Below, piece by piece: positions 47,542 through 59,217 of a stretch of 64,000 nt of DNA. Location of the stretch: the NCBI GenBank assembly GCA_963737545.1, contig CAVTTH010000003.1, forward strand, positions 124,001 through 188,000, written 5' to 3'. This DNA comes from CAVTTH01 sp963737545 (GTDB lineage Bacteria; Verrucomicrobiota; Verrucomicrobiia; Chthoniobacterales; UBA10450). Each line of letters starts with the position of its first letter. Position 1 is the stretch's first letter. The translations under genes and the position numbers were made by a program. The notes beneath the pieces are model-generated. The model made no database searches and had not been told where the DNA came from. It saw only the letters and a list, made by a program, of their open reading frames with translations.

Positions 47542-49954
47542 AACGGAGGGCGACCATAGGATCGACTTTCATGGCGCGACGCGCCGGGACGTAACTGGCA
47601 AGAAAGGCCGTCGCGCCTAACAAGAAGACGACGCTCGCGTAGGTTAAGAGATCATTTGCCCCGACGCCGTAGAGTAAACTCGCGAGCAAACGCGTCACGC
47701 CAAGAGCGGCAACCAATCCAAGCACGAGGCCGATCAGCACCACGCTCAGACTTTGCCGCAAAACCATCTGGAGCATGTCGGTGCGCTGCGCCCCGAGGGC
47801 CATACGAATGCCGATCTCGCGCGTGCGTTGAGCGACGCTGTAAGCGATCACACCGTAAATTCCGACCGCCGCCAGTGCCATCGCGACCGCGGCGAAAACG
47901 GCCAACAGGATCATGTTGAAACGCGGCTGTGCGAGACCTTTCCCGATCAACGTTCCCATCGGCTGCAGGTTGCCGACAAAAACGTCCGGATCCTGTTCGT
48001 GAATGATCCGGCGTACCGCAGCGTCAATCCCGGAGAGGGTTGCGCCCGACGTTCGCAGAACGAGCCATACGCGGCGATTCGGCGATTGCGCCAATGGCTG
48101 GTACATTTCCGGAGTAGGGGCAGCCCCGAGATCGGTCTGTTTCGAATCCGCCACCACGCCGACGATTTCGAGCGCATCAGATTTATTATCCCCCAGATCG
48201 AGCAGGATATGCTGTCCGATTGGATTCTCGTTAGGGAGAAAACGACGAGCGAAGGTTTCGTTGATCATCGCCACGTGCCCCGAATTTTCGGCGTCTCGTT
48301 GATCGAAGGTGCGACCGTTGTGCAATGGGATTTTCATTGCACGGAAATAACCGGGAACGACGATGAGATGCGAAGCATCCGGATGATTGCCCGGCGCAAT
48401 CGGCGGTTGTCCGGCGATGGTGAACGAGGAGTTGCTATCGTTCCCGCTGAAGGGTAACGGATTCGCGCCGCCGACTGCTTCCACGCCCGGCAGCACCGCC
48501 AGCTTCGGCAGAAGTTGCCCAAAGAAGCGCCGTTGCTGATCGGGCTCGGGATAAGTTGTGCGCGGCAAAATCTGATCGAGGACGAGAAGACGGGAGGGCT
48601 CGAAGCCGGGGTCAGTCGAGCGCAAGTTGAAGAAGCTCTTGATGAGCAGGCCCGCGCCGGCGAGGAGAAGCAACGATAGCGAAACCTGCGAAACAACCAG
48701 AAATGCCCTCGTCCGCCCTCCGTGCAGTCCGCCGGTCGATCCCTTCGATCCTTGCTGAAGCGATTCGTTCACGTTCGTCCGCGAAACCTGCAGCGCCGGC
48801 ACCAAGCCGAAGACCAGCGTACTGAGAATGGCGAGACCGAACGTGAATGCGCAGACTCCGAGATTGACCCGCACATGATCGAGTCGCGGGACATCGTGCG
48901 GACCGAAGGTGCCGAGCAAATCCACCGCCCACCAGGCAAGGACCAAACCAGCGGCTCCGCCGATGAGCGCAAGAATGAAACTTTCCGAGAGCAACTGTCG
49001 CACGATGAGCAAACGACTGGCACCGAGCGCGGCCCGAATGCCGATCTCGCGGCTGCGCGCCGCGGCTCGGGCGAGAAGCAGATTGGCGACATTCGCACAC
49101 GCGATGAGAAGGACGAGAGCAACCGCGCCCAACAAGATCAACAACGCCGGCCGCACGTTGCCGACAAGGTCTTCGAGCAAAGGCCTAACGAACACGCCAC
49201 GGCCCAGGTTCGTATCGGGGTATTGCGCGGCCAGGTGGGCGGCGATCGGTTTCATTTCCGCGTCGGCTTGTCGTGGGGTAACGCCTGGCTTGAGGCGGCC
49301 AATCAAGTGGACAAAATGCGAACCGCGCTCCGGCACCTGGCTCGCCACGAGGGGCTCGAGCGGCATGATGAATTCGCTGGTCTCGGTCGCGACCGGAAAC
49401 TTCCATCCTGATGGCATCACTCCGAGCAGTGTGTATTTCCGGCCAGCCAAGTTCAGTTGTTTGCCGACGATTTTCGGATCACTCCCGAAAGCGCGTTTCC
49501 AAAGTCCGTGTCCAATCACGACGACGTTGGGCTGCCCGAGCTTCCCCTCCTTCGCGGTAAAGCCGCGACCGAGCAGCGGCTGCACGCCAATGACCTCGAA
49601 GAAGTCTCCGTTCACCGCGACGCCGCTCAACTCCTGCGCGTCGCCGACGCCATTGAGAACGGTGCCCGCGGAAGAATATCCCGCCATCCCACTGAAGCTT
49701 TGACTCTGGGCGCGATAATCGTAGAAGTCAGGATACGAATCCGTCTCCTTCGAGTTTGGTTCGTTAGCATGGGTGCCCCAGATCATGACGAGTTGATCTG
49801 GCTTCGGAAACGACAGCGGCCGCAGGAGGACGGTGTCGACCACGCTGAAGATGGCGCTGTTCACGCCGATCCCGAGTGCGAGCGTGAGCACCGCGATAAA
49901 GGTAAACCCAGGCGATTTGCGAAGCTGGCGAAGAGCGAAGCGGATATCGTTCAT
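47534..49954 (-). CDS. ADOP/MacB-family ABC permease 13
   Basis: 806 residues (MNDIRFALRQLRKSPGF). FtsX 1 VLLIACANVANLLLARAAARSRE; FtsX 2 GIYGVIAYSVAQRTREIGIR; GVGANDLLTYA; C-terminus KVDPMVALRYE. Member of the 1/10/11/12/13 subgroup. It begins the run of four translationally overlapping genes (13 to 10). Start 10 bases after permease 14. GCCTAACGA at 49182 encodes F-V-R-P with the rare Arg codon AGG, and a CCTAACGA variant is present near 48225. Confidence 0.93.
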   Translation of the reverse strand: MNDIRFALRQLRKSPGFTFIAVLTLALGIGVNSAIFSVVDTVLLRPLSFPKPDQLVMIWGTHANEPNSKETDSYPDFYDYRAQSQSFSGMAGYSSAGTVLNGVGDAQELSGVAVNGDFFEVIGVQPLLGRGFTAKEGKLGQPNVVVIGHGLWKRAFGSDPKIVGKQLNLAGRKYTLLGVMPSGWKFPVATETSEFIMPLEPLVASQVPERGSHFVHLIGRLKPGVTPRQADAEMKPIAAHLAAQYPDTNLGRGVFVRPLLEDLVGNVRPALLILLGAVALVLLIACANVANLLLARAAARSREIGIRAALGASRLLIVRQLLSESFILALIGGAAGLVLAWWAVDLLGTFGPHDVPRLDHVRVNLGVCAFTFGLAILSTLVFGLVPALQVSRTNVNESLQQGSKGSTGGLHGGRTRAFLVVSQVSLSLLLLAGAGLLIKSFFNLRSTDPGFEPSRLLVLDQILPRTTYPEPDQQRRFFGQLLPKLAVLPGVEAVGGANPLPFSGNDSNSSFTIAGQPPIAPGNHPDASHLIVVPGYFRAMKIPLHNGRTFDQRDAENSGHVAMINETFARRFLPNENPIGQHILLDLGDNKSDALEIVGVVADSKQTDLGAAPTPEMYQPLAQSPNRRVWLVLRTSGATLSGIDAAVRRIIHEQDPDVFVGNLQPMGTLIGKGLAQPRFNMILLAVFAAVAMALAAVGIYGVIAYSVAQRTREIGIRMALGAQRTDMLQMVLRQSLSVVLIGLVLGLVAALGVTRLLASLLYGVGANDLLTYASVVFLLGATAFLASYVPARRAMKVDPMVALRYE

Positions 49955-49964
49955 ATAAGAGTTC

Positions 49965-52418
49965 TCACTCGGCTCTCAGAGCGACCATTGGGTCGACGCG
50001 TGAAGCGCGGCGCGCCGGAATCCAGCAGGCGACGGCGACGGCAGCGGAAAGGACGACGGCAGCGCCGAGCCAGATGAATTGATCGGCGGCAGGAACATCG
50101 GGCCAACGATGATGGACGATGCGGATTGCCGCCCATGAGACGATTCCACCGGCAAGAAATCCGAAGACCAGCAACCGCACCCCCTGCGCGGCGACGAGGC
50201 GAATCAATCCCGTGGCAGTCGCGCCGAGGGCAAGGCGCACGCCAAACTCCCGCGTCCGCCGCGTTACTTGGAGAGCAAGCAGACCGTAAACGCCGATGGA
50301 GGCGAGCACGAGTCCAAGCGCACCGAAGAGCGCCACGAGCACGAAAAGGAAACGCTCCGTCACCCAAGATCGCGTTGCAGCTTCGTCGAGCGAAATGAGA
50401 TCGTAAGCTGCGAGCCGCTTATCCGCGCGAGTGAGCGCGCCGCGCACAGCCGCCTCAAGAGAGGTTGGCTTTCCCGCACTTTCGACGACGAACGTCATTT
50501 CGTCGCCCCCGCTGGCCAGCCATCGCGGCAACGGCACACAGACGGTACCAACGACCTCGCCATCTCGTGGATCCACGATTGCCTTGGTGTCTGCGACGAC
50601 GCCAACGACGGTGAGCCACGGACGCGAATTATCGATCCGACTCTGTTTCACCCTCTTGCCTAACGGATCCTGTCCCGGCCAGAAACGCCGCGCGAACGAT
50701 TCGTTCACGATGCAGACCGGCGGAGAATCAACACGATCGGTTTCAGTAAAATCACGTCCGCGCAGCAGACGCTGCCCGACGGTCGTGAAGTATCCGGGCG
50801 ACGTTCCACGTGAATAGACAAGATAGGTGCCGCGTGGTTCCGGCGGCTGACTGCCTTCGGGGACACAGCCCATGAGGTCGCGCGCCGCTTCCATCGGAGA
50901 AGGCGCCGTGACCGAAGCGGAACGCACACCGGGGAGCGCGCGCAATTCTCCAAGCGTCGCGGCGATCGTATGCGCACGCGCCTCCTGAGAGGTAAAGAGA
51001 CGATCGGACAACATCGCGTTGAAAACGAGCCTGTGCTCAGTGGCAAAGCCCCACGGTTCGTGAACAACCTTTCGAAAATATTGCGTGAGTGTCAGACTGC
51101 CCAGGAGCAACACGGCGGCGATGGCGATCTCAACGACAATGAGACCGCCAAGCAAACGCCGCGTGCCGCCATCCAGAGTTGATCCACGGCCGATGTTTGC
51201 GAGCGAGCTTCGCAAATCGGTCCGCGCCCCGCGCCATGCCGGCAGCAAACCAAAACCAACGCCGATGAAGAGCATCGCGCCCGCAGCAAAAGCGAAGACG
51301 GGCCAATCAAGTCGAACACCGTAATCAAATTCGCGGATCGCGCTGCCGGTTGCGTCCGTGCCCTCGGGACTGAGCGCGACCAACGCGGGCGTGAGCCATC
51401 CCGCGATGAGCAATCCGAGAATTGTTCCGCACCCAGCGAGCATGAGCGTTTGCACCAGTCCTTCCCGGATGAGACGGCCGCGCGTGGCGCCGAGCGCTGA
51501 TCGCAGCGCCATCTCGCCGTCTCGCTCCACCACTCGTGCGAGCATTAACCCGGCGAAATTTGCGGCGGCGACAAGCAAGGCACAGAGGGCAGCTCCGGCG
51601 ATAATGAGAAGCTTCGGACGAAGATCCATGATGAAACTGTCACGCAGCGGAATGAGATACGCGCGCTGGGCGTTACTCGGGTCGGGAGCGGCTTGATTGA
51701 TCGCAGCGCACATCCGGCGGGCGGCGGTATCAGCCTGCGCAAGACTGATTCCCGGTCGAAGCCGCGCCGCTGCGTAGAGATAATGATTGGGCTGACCAGA
51801 AGCTGCGAAAGTAAGAGCGATCGGTAACCAGATCTGAGCGCGATACGGATGACGAAAAGTTTTCGGCATCACGCCAACAATAGTGTACGAGGCGTCGTCT
51901 AGTTTGACGGTGTGTCCCAGAACGTCCTCGCGTCCGCCGAGGTTTCGTTGCCAGAAATCGTAACCAACAATGACAACGCGCGGACCGCCGGGTTGATCCT
52001 CCGCCGCAGTGAAATTCCGTCCGAGAGCCGGCTGAAGGCCAAGTACGTTCAAAAAGTTCGCGCTGATTCGCGCGGCTTGGAAACTTTGCGCTGGCTGACC
52101 GGGATTCGTCGCGGTGACGCCCGCGCCGGTAGCGACACCGATCCCCTCGAAAATGTCGCTCCCGTATTCGCGCCACTGCCGAACAGTTTTTTCTGCCAGA
52201 TTTAGCAGGTCGCTCCGGGCACCGTTCTCTTCAAAAGTTTCGTAGAGCCGGACCAATCGATCGGCCTTCGGGAATGGCAGCGGACGCATCAAGGCGCTTT
52301 CGATCACTGAGAAGATTGCGGTATTCGCTCCTATTCCAAGAGCTAGCGTCGCAATCGCGATGATGCTAAACGCCGGCGATTTCAACAGCATGCGCAGCGC
52401 GTAGCGAAAATCGTTCAT
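49965..52418 (-). CDS. ADOP/MacB-family ABC permease 14, divergent copy
   Basis: 817 residues (MNDFRYALRMLLKSPAF). Sequence is far from the rest of the array: FtsX 1 has ALLVAAANFAGLMLARVVERDGEMALR, the FtsX 2 helices read GVYGLLALQVTRRTREFGVR, and the last helices contain VHHRWPDVPAADQFIW in place of the GVGA.D motif. The second periplasmic domain holds several cysteines (LMGCVPEG, PVCIVNE, GTVCVPLP). The end is the usual RVDPMVALRAE. Gaps of 6 and 10 bases to the neighbours keep it in the same transcript. Confidence 0.92.
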   Translation of the reverse strand: MNDFRYALRMLLKSPAFSIIAIATLALGIGANTAIFSVIESALMRPLPFPKADRLVRLYETFEENGARSDLLNLAEKTVRQWREYGSDIFEGIGVATGAGVTATNPGQPAQSFQAARISANFLNVLGLQPALGRNFTAAEDQPGGPRVVIVGYDFWQRNLGGREDVLGHTVKLDDASYTIVGVMPKTFRHPYRAQIWLPIALTFAASGQPNHYLYAAARLRPGISLAQADTAARRMCAAINQAAPDPSNAQRAYLIPLRDSFIMDLRPKLLIIAGAALCALLVAAANFAGLMLARVVERDGEMALRSALGATRGRLIREGLVQTLMLAGCGTILGLLIAGWLTPALVALSPEGTDATGSAIREFDYGVRLDWPVFAFAAGAMLFIGVGFGLLPAWRGARTDLRSSLANIGRGSTLDGGTRRLLGGLIVVEIAIAAVLLLGSLTLTQYFRKVVHEPWGFATEHRLVFNAMLSDRLFTSQEARAHTIAATLGELRALPGVRSASVTAPSPMEAARDLMGCVPEGSQPPEPRGTYLVYSRGTSPGYFTTVGQRLLRGRDFTETDRVDSPPVCIVNESFARRFWPGQDPLGKRVKQSRIDNSRPWLTVVGVVADTKAIVDPRDGEVVGTVCVPLPRWLASGGDEMTFVVESAGKPTSLEAAVRGALTRADKRLAAYDLISLDEAATRSWVTERFLFVLVALFGALGLVLASIGVYGLLALQVTRRTREFGVRLALGATATGLIRLVAAQGVRLLVFGFLAGGIVSWAAIRIVHHRWPDVPAADQFIWLGAAVVLSAAVAVACWIPARRASRVDPMVALRAE

Positions 52419-52424
52419 TAGTTC

Positions 52425-54890
<2,466 letters not shown>

Positions 54891-54909
54891 GCCAATCGCG
54901 CCGTGCCGC

Positions 54910-55914
54910 TTATTGCTTCGCCGTTTCGTCGCCAGTCGATGTGATCAAAATCGATCCCGCGCTTGTCCGCAATCGCAGCAATTTCCCGCCGCCGTTGATC
55001 GTACCCTTTAAACTTTCATGACCGGAACGGGTCGCCGTGAAGGGCAGAGTGGTTACCACCTCACCCGCACTCGTCTCGGCGTCGACCGTCAATGCGGCGT
55101 TGGTCGCGGCCGTCACCTCAATCGCGCCGGCCGACGTTTCAAGTTTCACGTCGCCCGGAACCGGCGAAGCAAGCACGGCGGTAATCGATCCCCCCGACGT
55201 CTCGCCCGTAATCTTCCCGCCGATGTTCTCCAATTTCAGCCGGCCGCCGCTGGTCTCGATGTTTGCGTCCCCCGCGAAATTTCCGACCGCCACACCTCCA
55301 CCCGAAGTGTGCGCACGCAAACTTCCCTTGCCGCCCATCGCATGGATACCACCGCCGCTCGTCTCGACATCGATCGCGCCTTCACACGAGTCCACGTCGA
55401 CGCGGCCGCCGCTCGTTTCGGCGTTAATCGGACCGTGCAGGTTGGCGAACTTCAAATCGCCGCCACTGGTGTCGGCCTTGACCGTGCCGGTTAAACCGTT
55501 CGCTGAAATCTCGCCGCCCGCCGTATTCAAATTAACGTTGTAGTTCGCCGGAACGTGGAGCGTGTATGAGGCCTTTGTTTTGATATTCCAATGCCGGAGC
55601 GAAGTGAGGATGCCCTCTTTCTTCTCGCGTCGCGCACGTACGGTCACGTTTCCGTTTTCGGCCGTGATCGTAATCGGCGCCGCCGCAAGAAATTCCTTTT
55701 CCTTCTCCTCCGACGAGGCCCGCACTTTGCGATGCACTTCGATTACGACCTTGTCGGCCGCGCCAGGCGCGACGTCGATCGAACCAAAATCGACATCGAC
55801 GACGAGTTGGCCGCCCGCTTTGGCGTCGCGTGATTCATTAATATTTTCCTCAGTGGCCGCGGAAGCGAAGGCCGCGAGACTAACGAGTGTAAGAGTTGTG
55901 AGTAGGGTTTTCAT
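54910..55914 (-). CDS. DUF4097 beta-solenoid exported protein
   Basis: 334 residues. A signal peptide (LLTTLTLVSLAAFASA, cleavage near residue 19) is followed by a beta-rich N-terminal part and then about nine short repeats built on (A/V)(D/E/H)TSGG(x)(V/I/L), for example KADTSGGDLKFANL, NAETSGGRVDVDSC and DVETSGGGIHAMGG: one solenoid turn every 18-20 residues. DUF4097 proteins are putative adhesins or periplasmic sensors of unknown role, often next to anti-sigma or permease genes. Here it lies between permease 16 and permease 15 in the same direction, so it may be a partner or cargo of the transport system. Confidence 0.85.
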   Translation of the reverse strand: MKTLLTTLTLVSLAAFASAATEENINESRDAKAGGQLVVDVDFGSIDVAPGAADKVVIEVHRKVRASSEEKEKEFLAAAPITITAENGNVTVRARREKKEGILTSLRHWNIKTKASYTLHVPANYNVNLNTAGGEISANGLTGTVKADTSGGDLKFANLHGPINAETSGGRVDVDSCEGAIDVETSGGGIHAMGGKGSLRAHTSGGGVAVGNFAGDANIETSGGRLKLENIGGKITGETSGGSITAVLASPVPGDVKLETSAGAIEVTAATNAALTVDAETSAGEVVTTLPFTATRSGHESLKGTINGGGKLLRLRTSAGSILITSTGDETAKQ

Positions 55915-55931
55915 AAAGAGCAGGTTCGGGT

Positions 55932-55980
55932 TTCATTCGTCATTGTTTCGGATTTCGTCATTCGAGCTTCGTCATTTCAC
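55932..55980. repeat. Half copy of the TGACGAA dispersed repeat
   Basis: TTCGTCATTG, GGATTTCGTCATTCGAG and CTTCGTCATTT occur in the 104-base gap before the DUF4097 gene and match the right arm of the repeat at 35375-35407. The following GGAGCTCGGGATTTGGAATT is a second low-complexity motif. Nothing else is seen in this gap. Confidence 0.65.
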
Positions 55981-56018
55981 GATCAACCGATCGATTTGGA
56001 GCTCGGGATTTGGAATTT

Positions 56019-58524
56019 TCATTCACAGCGCAATGCAACCATTGGATCGACGCGGCTGGCTCGACGCGCGGGCACGAAACACGACGCCGCCGCGACGAGC
56101 GTGAGCAATCCCGCGACGGCGAAGTAAATCGTTGGGTCGAGCGGATTGACCTTGAAAAGAATGTTTTTCAACGCGGCGGCGGCGACCACACCGAGCAGCA
56201 TCGCGATACCTCCAGCGCCCAGGACGAGTCCGATCGCGAGTTGCCACGCACCCTGGCTCATGACCATGCGCAAAATTCGGATCGTGTCCGCGCCGAGTGC
56301 CATTCGAATACCGAACTCCTGTCTGCGCTGATTGACCGAAAAACTCATCACACCGTAGAGGCCGACGCCGGAAAGAATGAAGGCGACGGCTCCGAAAATG
56401 GTGAAGAGCGTCGCGATGACACGGCTGCCGGAGAGGGTGTCGTTGTGAAACTGCGCGGGCGTGCCGGGAAAATACGTCGGCAGATTCGAATCGATCTCCG
56501 CGACCGCTTTGCTCAAAACCGGCCCGAGCGTGTCGGCACGCTGACCGGCGCGCGGCCTAACGACTACAGTGGCAAACTGCGTCGCCGGCGACGCGCCCAG
56601 CAGTGGCATATAGAATCCCGCGGCCTCGGTTTGCTGATCGAACGGGCCCTGCATCAACGTGTCCGGCACAACGCCGACGATGGTGCGCCACGGCTGCTCT
56701 TTCCCCGGATTGAAAATGCGAACCTGATGACCGAGCGCGCTTTGATTGCCCCAATATTTCCGGGCGAAGCTCGCATTCACGATCGCGACTGGTTGCTTCG
56801 CGTCGCTGTCGTCGATGGTGAAATCACGACCTTCACGAATCTTGAGCCCGAGGGTGGCGAAGTAGTTGTCGGAGACGGATTCGAAATTGCAGCGTGGCCG
56901 ATCGCGATCGGTCAGATAATTTTGTCCATCAACTTCATATTGGCCGGAAGGCGCAAAGGTCATGCGAAAGCGATCGGTCATGGCCGCAGCCTCGAAACGC
57001 GGATTGGCGCGCAGAGCACGAACGGCGCGCTGGAAGAATTCGCGGCGCGATTCTTCGCTTGGATAGGTGCCCTCCATCAAAGCGAGGCGCGCGGCATAAA
57101 GGCTGGTGTCGTCATAGCCGTAGTCGAGCTTCGTTTGGTTGCGAATCGATTTAATCTGCAATGTGGCGACGATGAGCAGCGCAGCGGTCAACGCGATCTG
57201 CGCGACCACGAGGACGCGCGTGATGACGTTGACGAGGCGGCTGCTGTTACCGCGGCCCCCCTCTTTCATCACCTCAGCCGCATTGCCTCGCGAGCTGATC
57301 AAGGCGGGGACAAGCCCCGATACGATGGTGGCGATGAAGGTGATCGCGAGCGTGAAGATGAGCACGCGCCCATCGATCGTGAATTGCCACCAATAAGGCG
57401 GCGGGAACGGCGCCGCTTTGACGACGCTATCGAACATATCGACTCCCCAGTAGGCGATGAGCGAGCCGGCGATCGCGCCGAAGACCGCGACAACCAGACT
57501 TTCGGTCAACATTTGCCTAACGAGTCGCAAGCGCGTCGCGCCGAGCGCGCCGCGAATGGCCAGCTCCTTCGCGCGCAAGGCGGCGCGGCCAAACTGCATG
57601 TTCATCACGTTCACGCACGCGATGAGCAGGACGACAATGACCGCGCCGAGCATGGCCCAGACGATCTGGCGCAGTTGCACGCCGGTGAAGGAATTGATCA
57701 GCGGCTGCACGCTGGCCGAGGTGAAATTCTGGTTCGTCTTCGGATTGTCGGCCGCAATGTTGCGCGCGATCGCGATCATCTCCGCGTTCGCCTGGTCGAG
57801 CGTGACGCCCGGCTTCAACCGCCCCATGACCGCGGGCGCGCGACTGTTCGCGCCGAGGAAAAGCTCACCGCGCGGGGTCGGCGGCCATTCGTTGTAAAGC
57901 GGCGTCCAAAGTTCCTCCGAAATCGGGAACTCAAAGCCTGGCGGCATCACGCCGATGATGGTCGCGGGTTTGCCGTTAATCGTGACGCTTTGTCCGACGA
58001 TGTTTTTGTCGGCGTTGAAATCGCGGCGCCAGATCTTGTCGCCGAGGATCGCGGTCTTCGGCGAACCGGCCTTGTTGTCCTCCGGGGTGAAATCGCGTCC
58101 GAGCACCGGCGAGACGCCGATGATCTTGAAGAATTCGTCGGTCACATAGGCAGCCGGTGTAGCGCTGCGGATTGTTGTTGTAGGTGACGTTGATGGTCGA
58201 GCCGTTCAGATAGCCGGCCATCATCGAAAACGACTTCTGCGCCGCCTTGATATCCTCGTAATCCTGCGCCGCCGGGATATTGCCGTTGCCGAAGTTGTTG
58301 TTCTGGTCGCTCGCCTTCGGATCGATCAACCCGACGCTGACCAGCTGTTCTGGATGCGGAAATGAAAACCCGCGCAGCACGATCGCATTCACCACCGTGA
58401 ACTGCGTCATCGCGCCGCCGATCCCGAGCCCGAGCACAAGAATGGAAAGCAGACAAAAGACTTTGTCCTTCAAAAGGACGCGAAGTCCGACGCGGATGTC
58501 CTGAGTGAACGATTCAATAATCAT
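56019..58524 (-). pseudogene. ADOP/MacB-family ABC permease 16, one frameshift
   Basis: Starts MIIESFTQDIRVGLRVLLKD at 58524, overlapping the upstream ATPase stop by 4 bases. The frame breaks at about 58154: removing one surplus base (CCGGCT to CCGCT) restores QRYTAAYVTDEFFKIIGVSP. The repaired protein has about 834 residues. It is a distinct lineage: first segment ILVLGLGIGGAMTQFTVVN, FtsX 1 VVLLIACVNVMNMQFGRAALRAKE, C-terminus RVDPMVALRCE. The break comes early, in the first periplasmic domain, so if real it kills the gene; a downstream start at 58145 would lack the first membrane segment. Confidence 0.8.
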
Positions 58525-59207
58525 GATGATTTGCCTCGGTTGTTGTCGACGATCCAGCCATCGCGCAGTTGGATGATGCGGTTGCCGTAGGCGGCATTTT
58601 TCTCCGAATGCGTGACCTGCACGATGGTTGTCCCGGCTTGGTTCAATTTCTTGAACATCTGCATGATCTCTTCGCCCTGACTCGAATGCAGGTTCCCCGT
58701 CGGTTCGTCCGCCAGAATCACTTTTGGGCTGGCGATGACCGCGCGCGCAATGCTGACGAGTTGCTGTTGGCCGCCGGAAAGCTGTCTCGGATACAAGTCC
58801 TTCTTCCCGACCATCTGGAAGCGATCGAGTGAATCCGCTACCAGTCCGGCGCGCTCCGATTTGCCGAAACGCCGATAGGAAAGCGGCATGTCGAGATTTT
58901 CGTAAACGGTTAGATCATCGAGCAGGTTGTAGTTTTGAAAGACGAACCCGATCTGTTCGTTACGCAATGCCGTGCGCTCCTTCGGCTTCAGCTGGTGAAT
59001 GGCCGCATCCTCCAGCCAATATTCGCCGGTCCATCCGAAATCGTGCATACCGATGAGATGAAGCAACGTCGATTTCCCGGCGCCGGACGGACCCATGACG
59101 GAAACGAAATCGCCTTCGGCTACATCGAGGTTGATATCGCGCAGGACGTAAAAGAATTGCTGTTTTGCCAGCGGATAATTGCGTTCGATGTTTCGTAGTT
59201 TGATCAT
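58521..59207 (-). CDS. MacB-type ABC transporter ATPase (partner of permease 16)
   Basis: 228 residues from ATG 59207 (MIKLRNIERNY); the frame is open upstream only through the end of permease 17. It hydrolyses ATP in the cytoplasm to drive MacB/FtsX-type permeases. Walker A GPSGAGKST near 38-46, Q-loop FVFQNYNLL, signature LSGGQQQLVSIARAV, Walker B VILADEPTGNL, and H-loop VTHSEKNA. The signature region QQQLVSIARA is slightly unusual (QRVAIARA is common). It has a 4-base overlap with permease 16 and a 10-base gap after permease 17, so it sits exactly between the two. Belongs to the LolD/MacB subfamily. Confidence 0.95.
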   Translation of the reverse strand: MIKLRNIERNYPLAKQQFFYVLRDINLDVAEGDFVSVMGPSGAGKSTLLHLIGMHDFGWTGEYWLEDAAIHQLKPKERTALRNEQIGFVFQNYNLLDDLTVYENLDMPLSYRRFGKSERAGLVADSLDRFQMVGKKDLYPRQLSGGQQQLVSIARAVIASPKVILADEPTGNLHSSQGEEIMQMFKKLNQAGTTIVQVTHSEKNAAYGNRIIQLRDGWIVDNNRGKSS

Positions 59208-59217
59208 GGTGGTAAAT

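Noticed and set aside
56010..58187. A 725-residue open frame on the plus strand
   Set aside because: It is exactly antisense to permease 16, which has clear family motifs. The plus-strand product is charged low-complexity sequence with no fold-like pattern.
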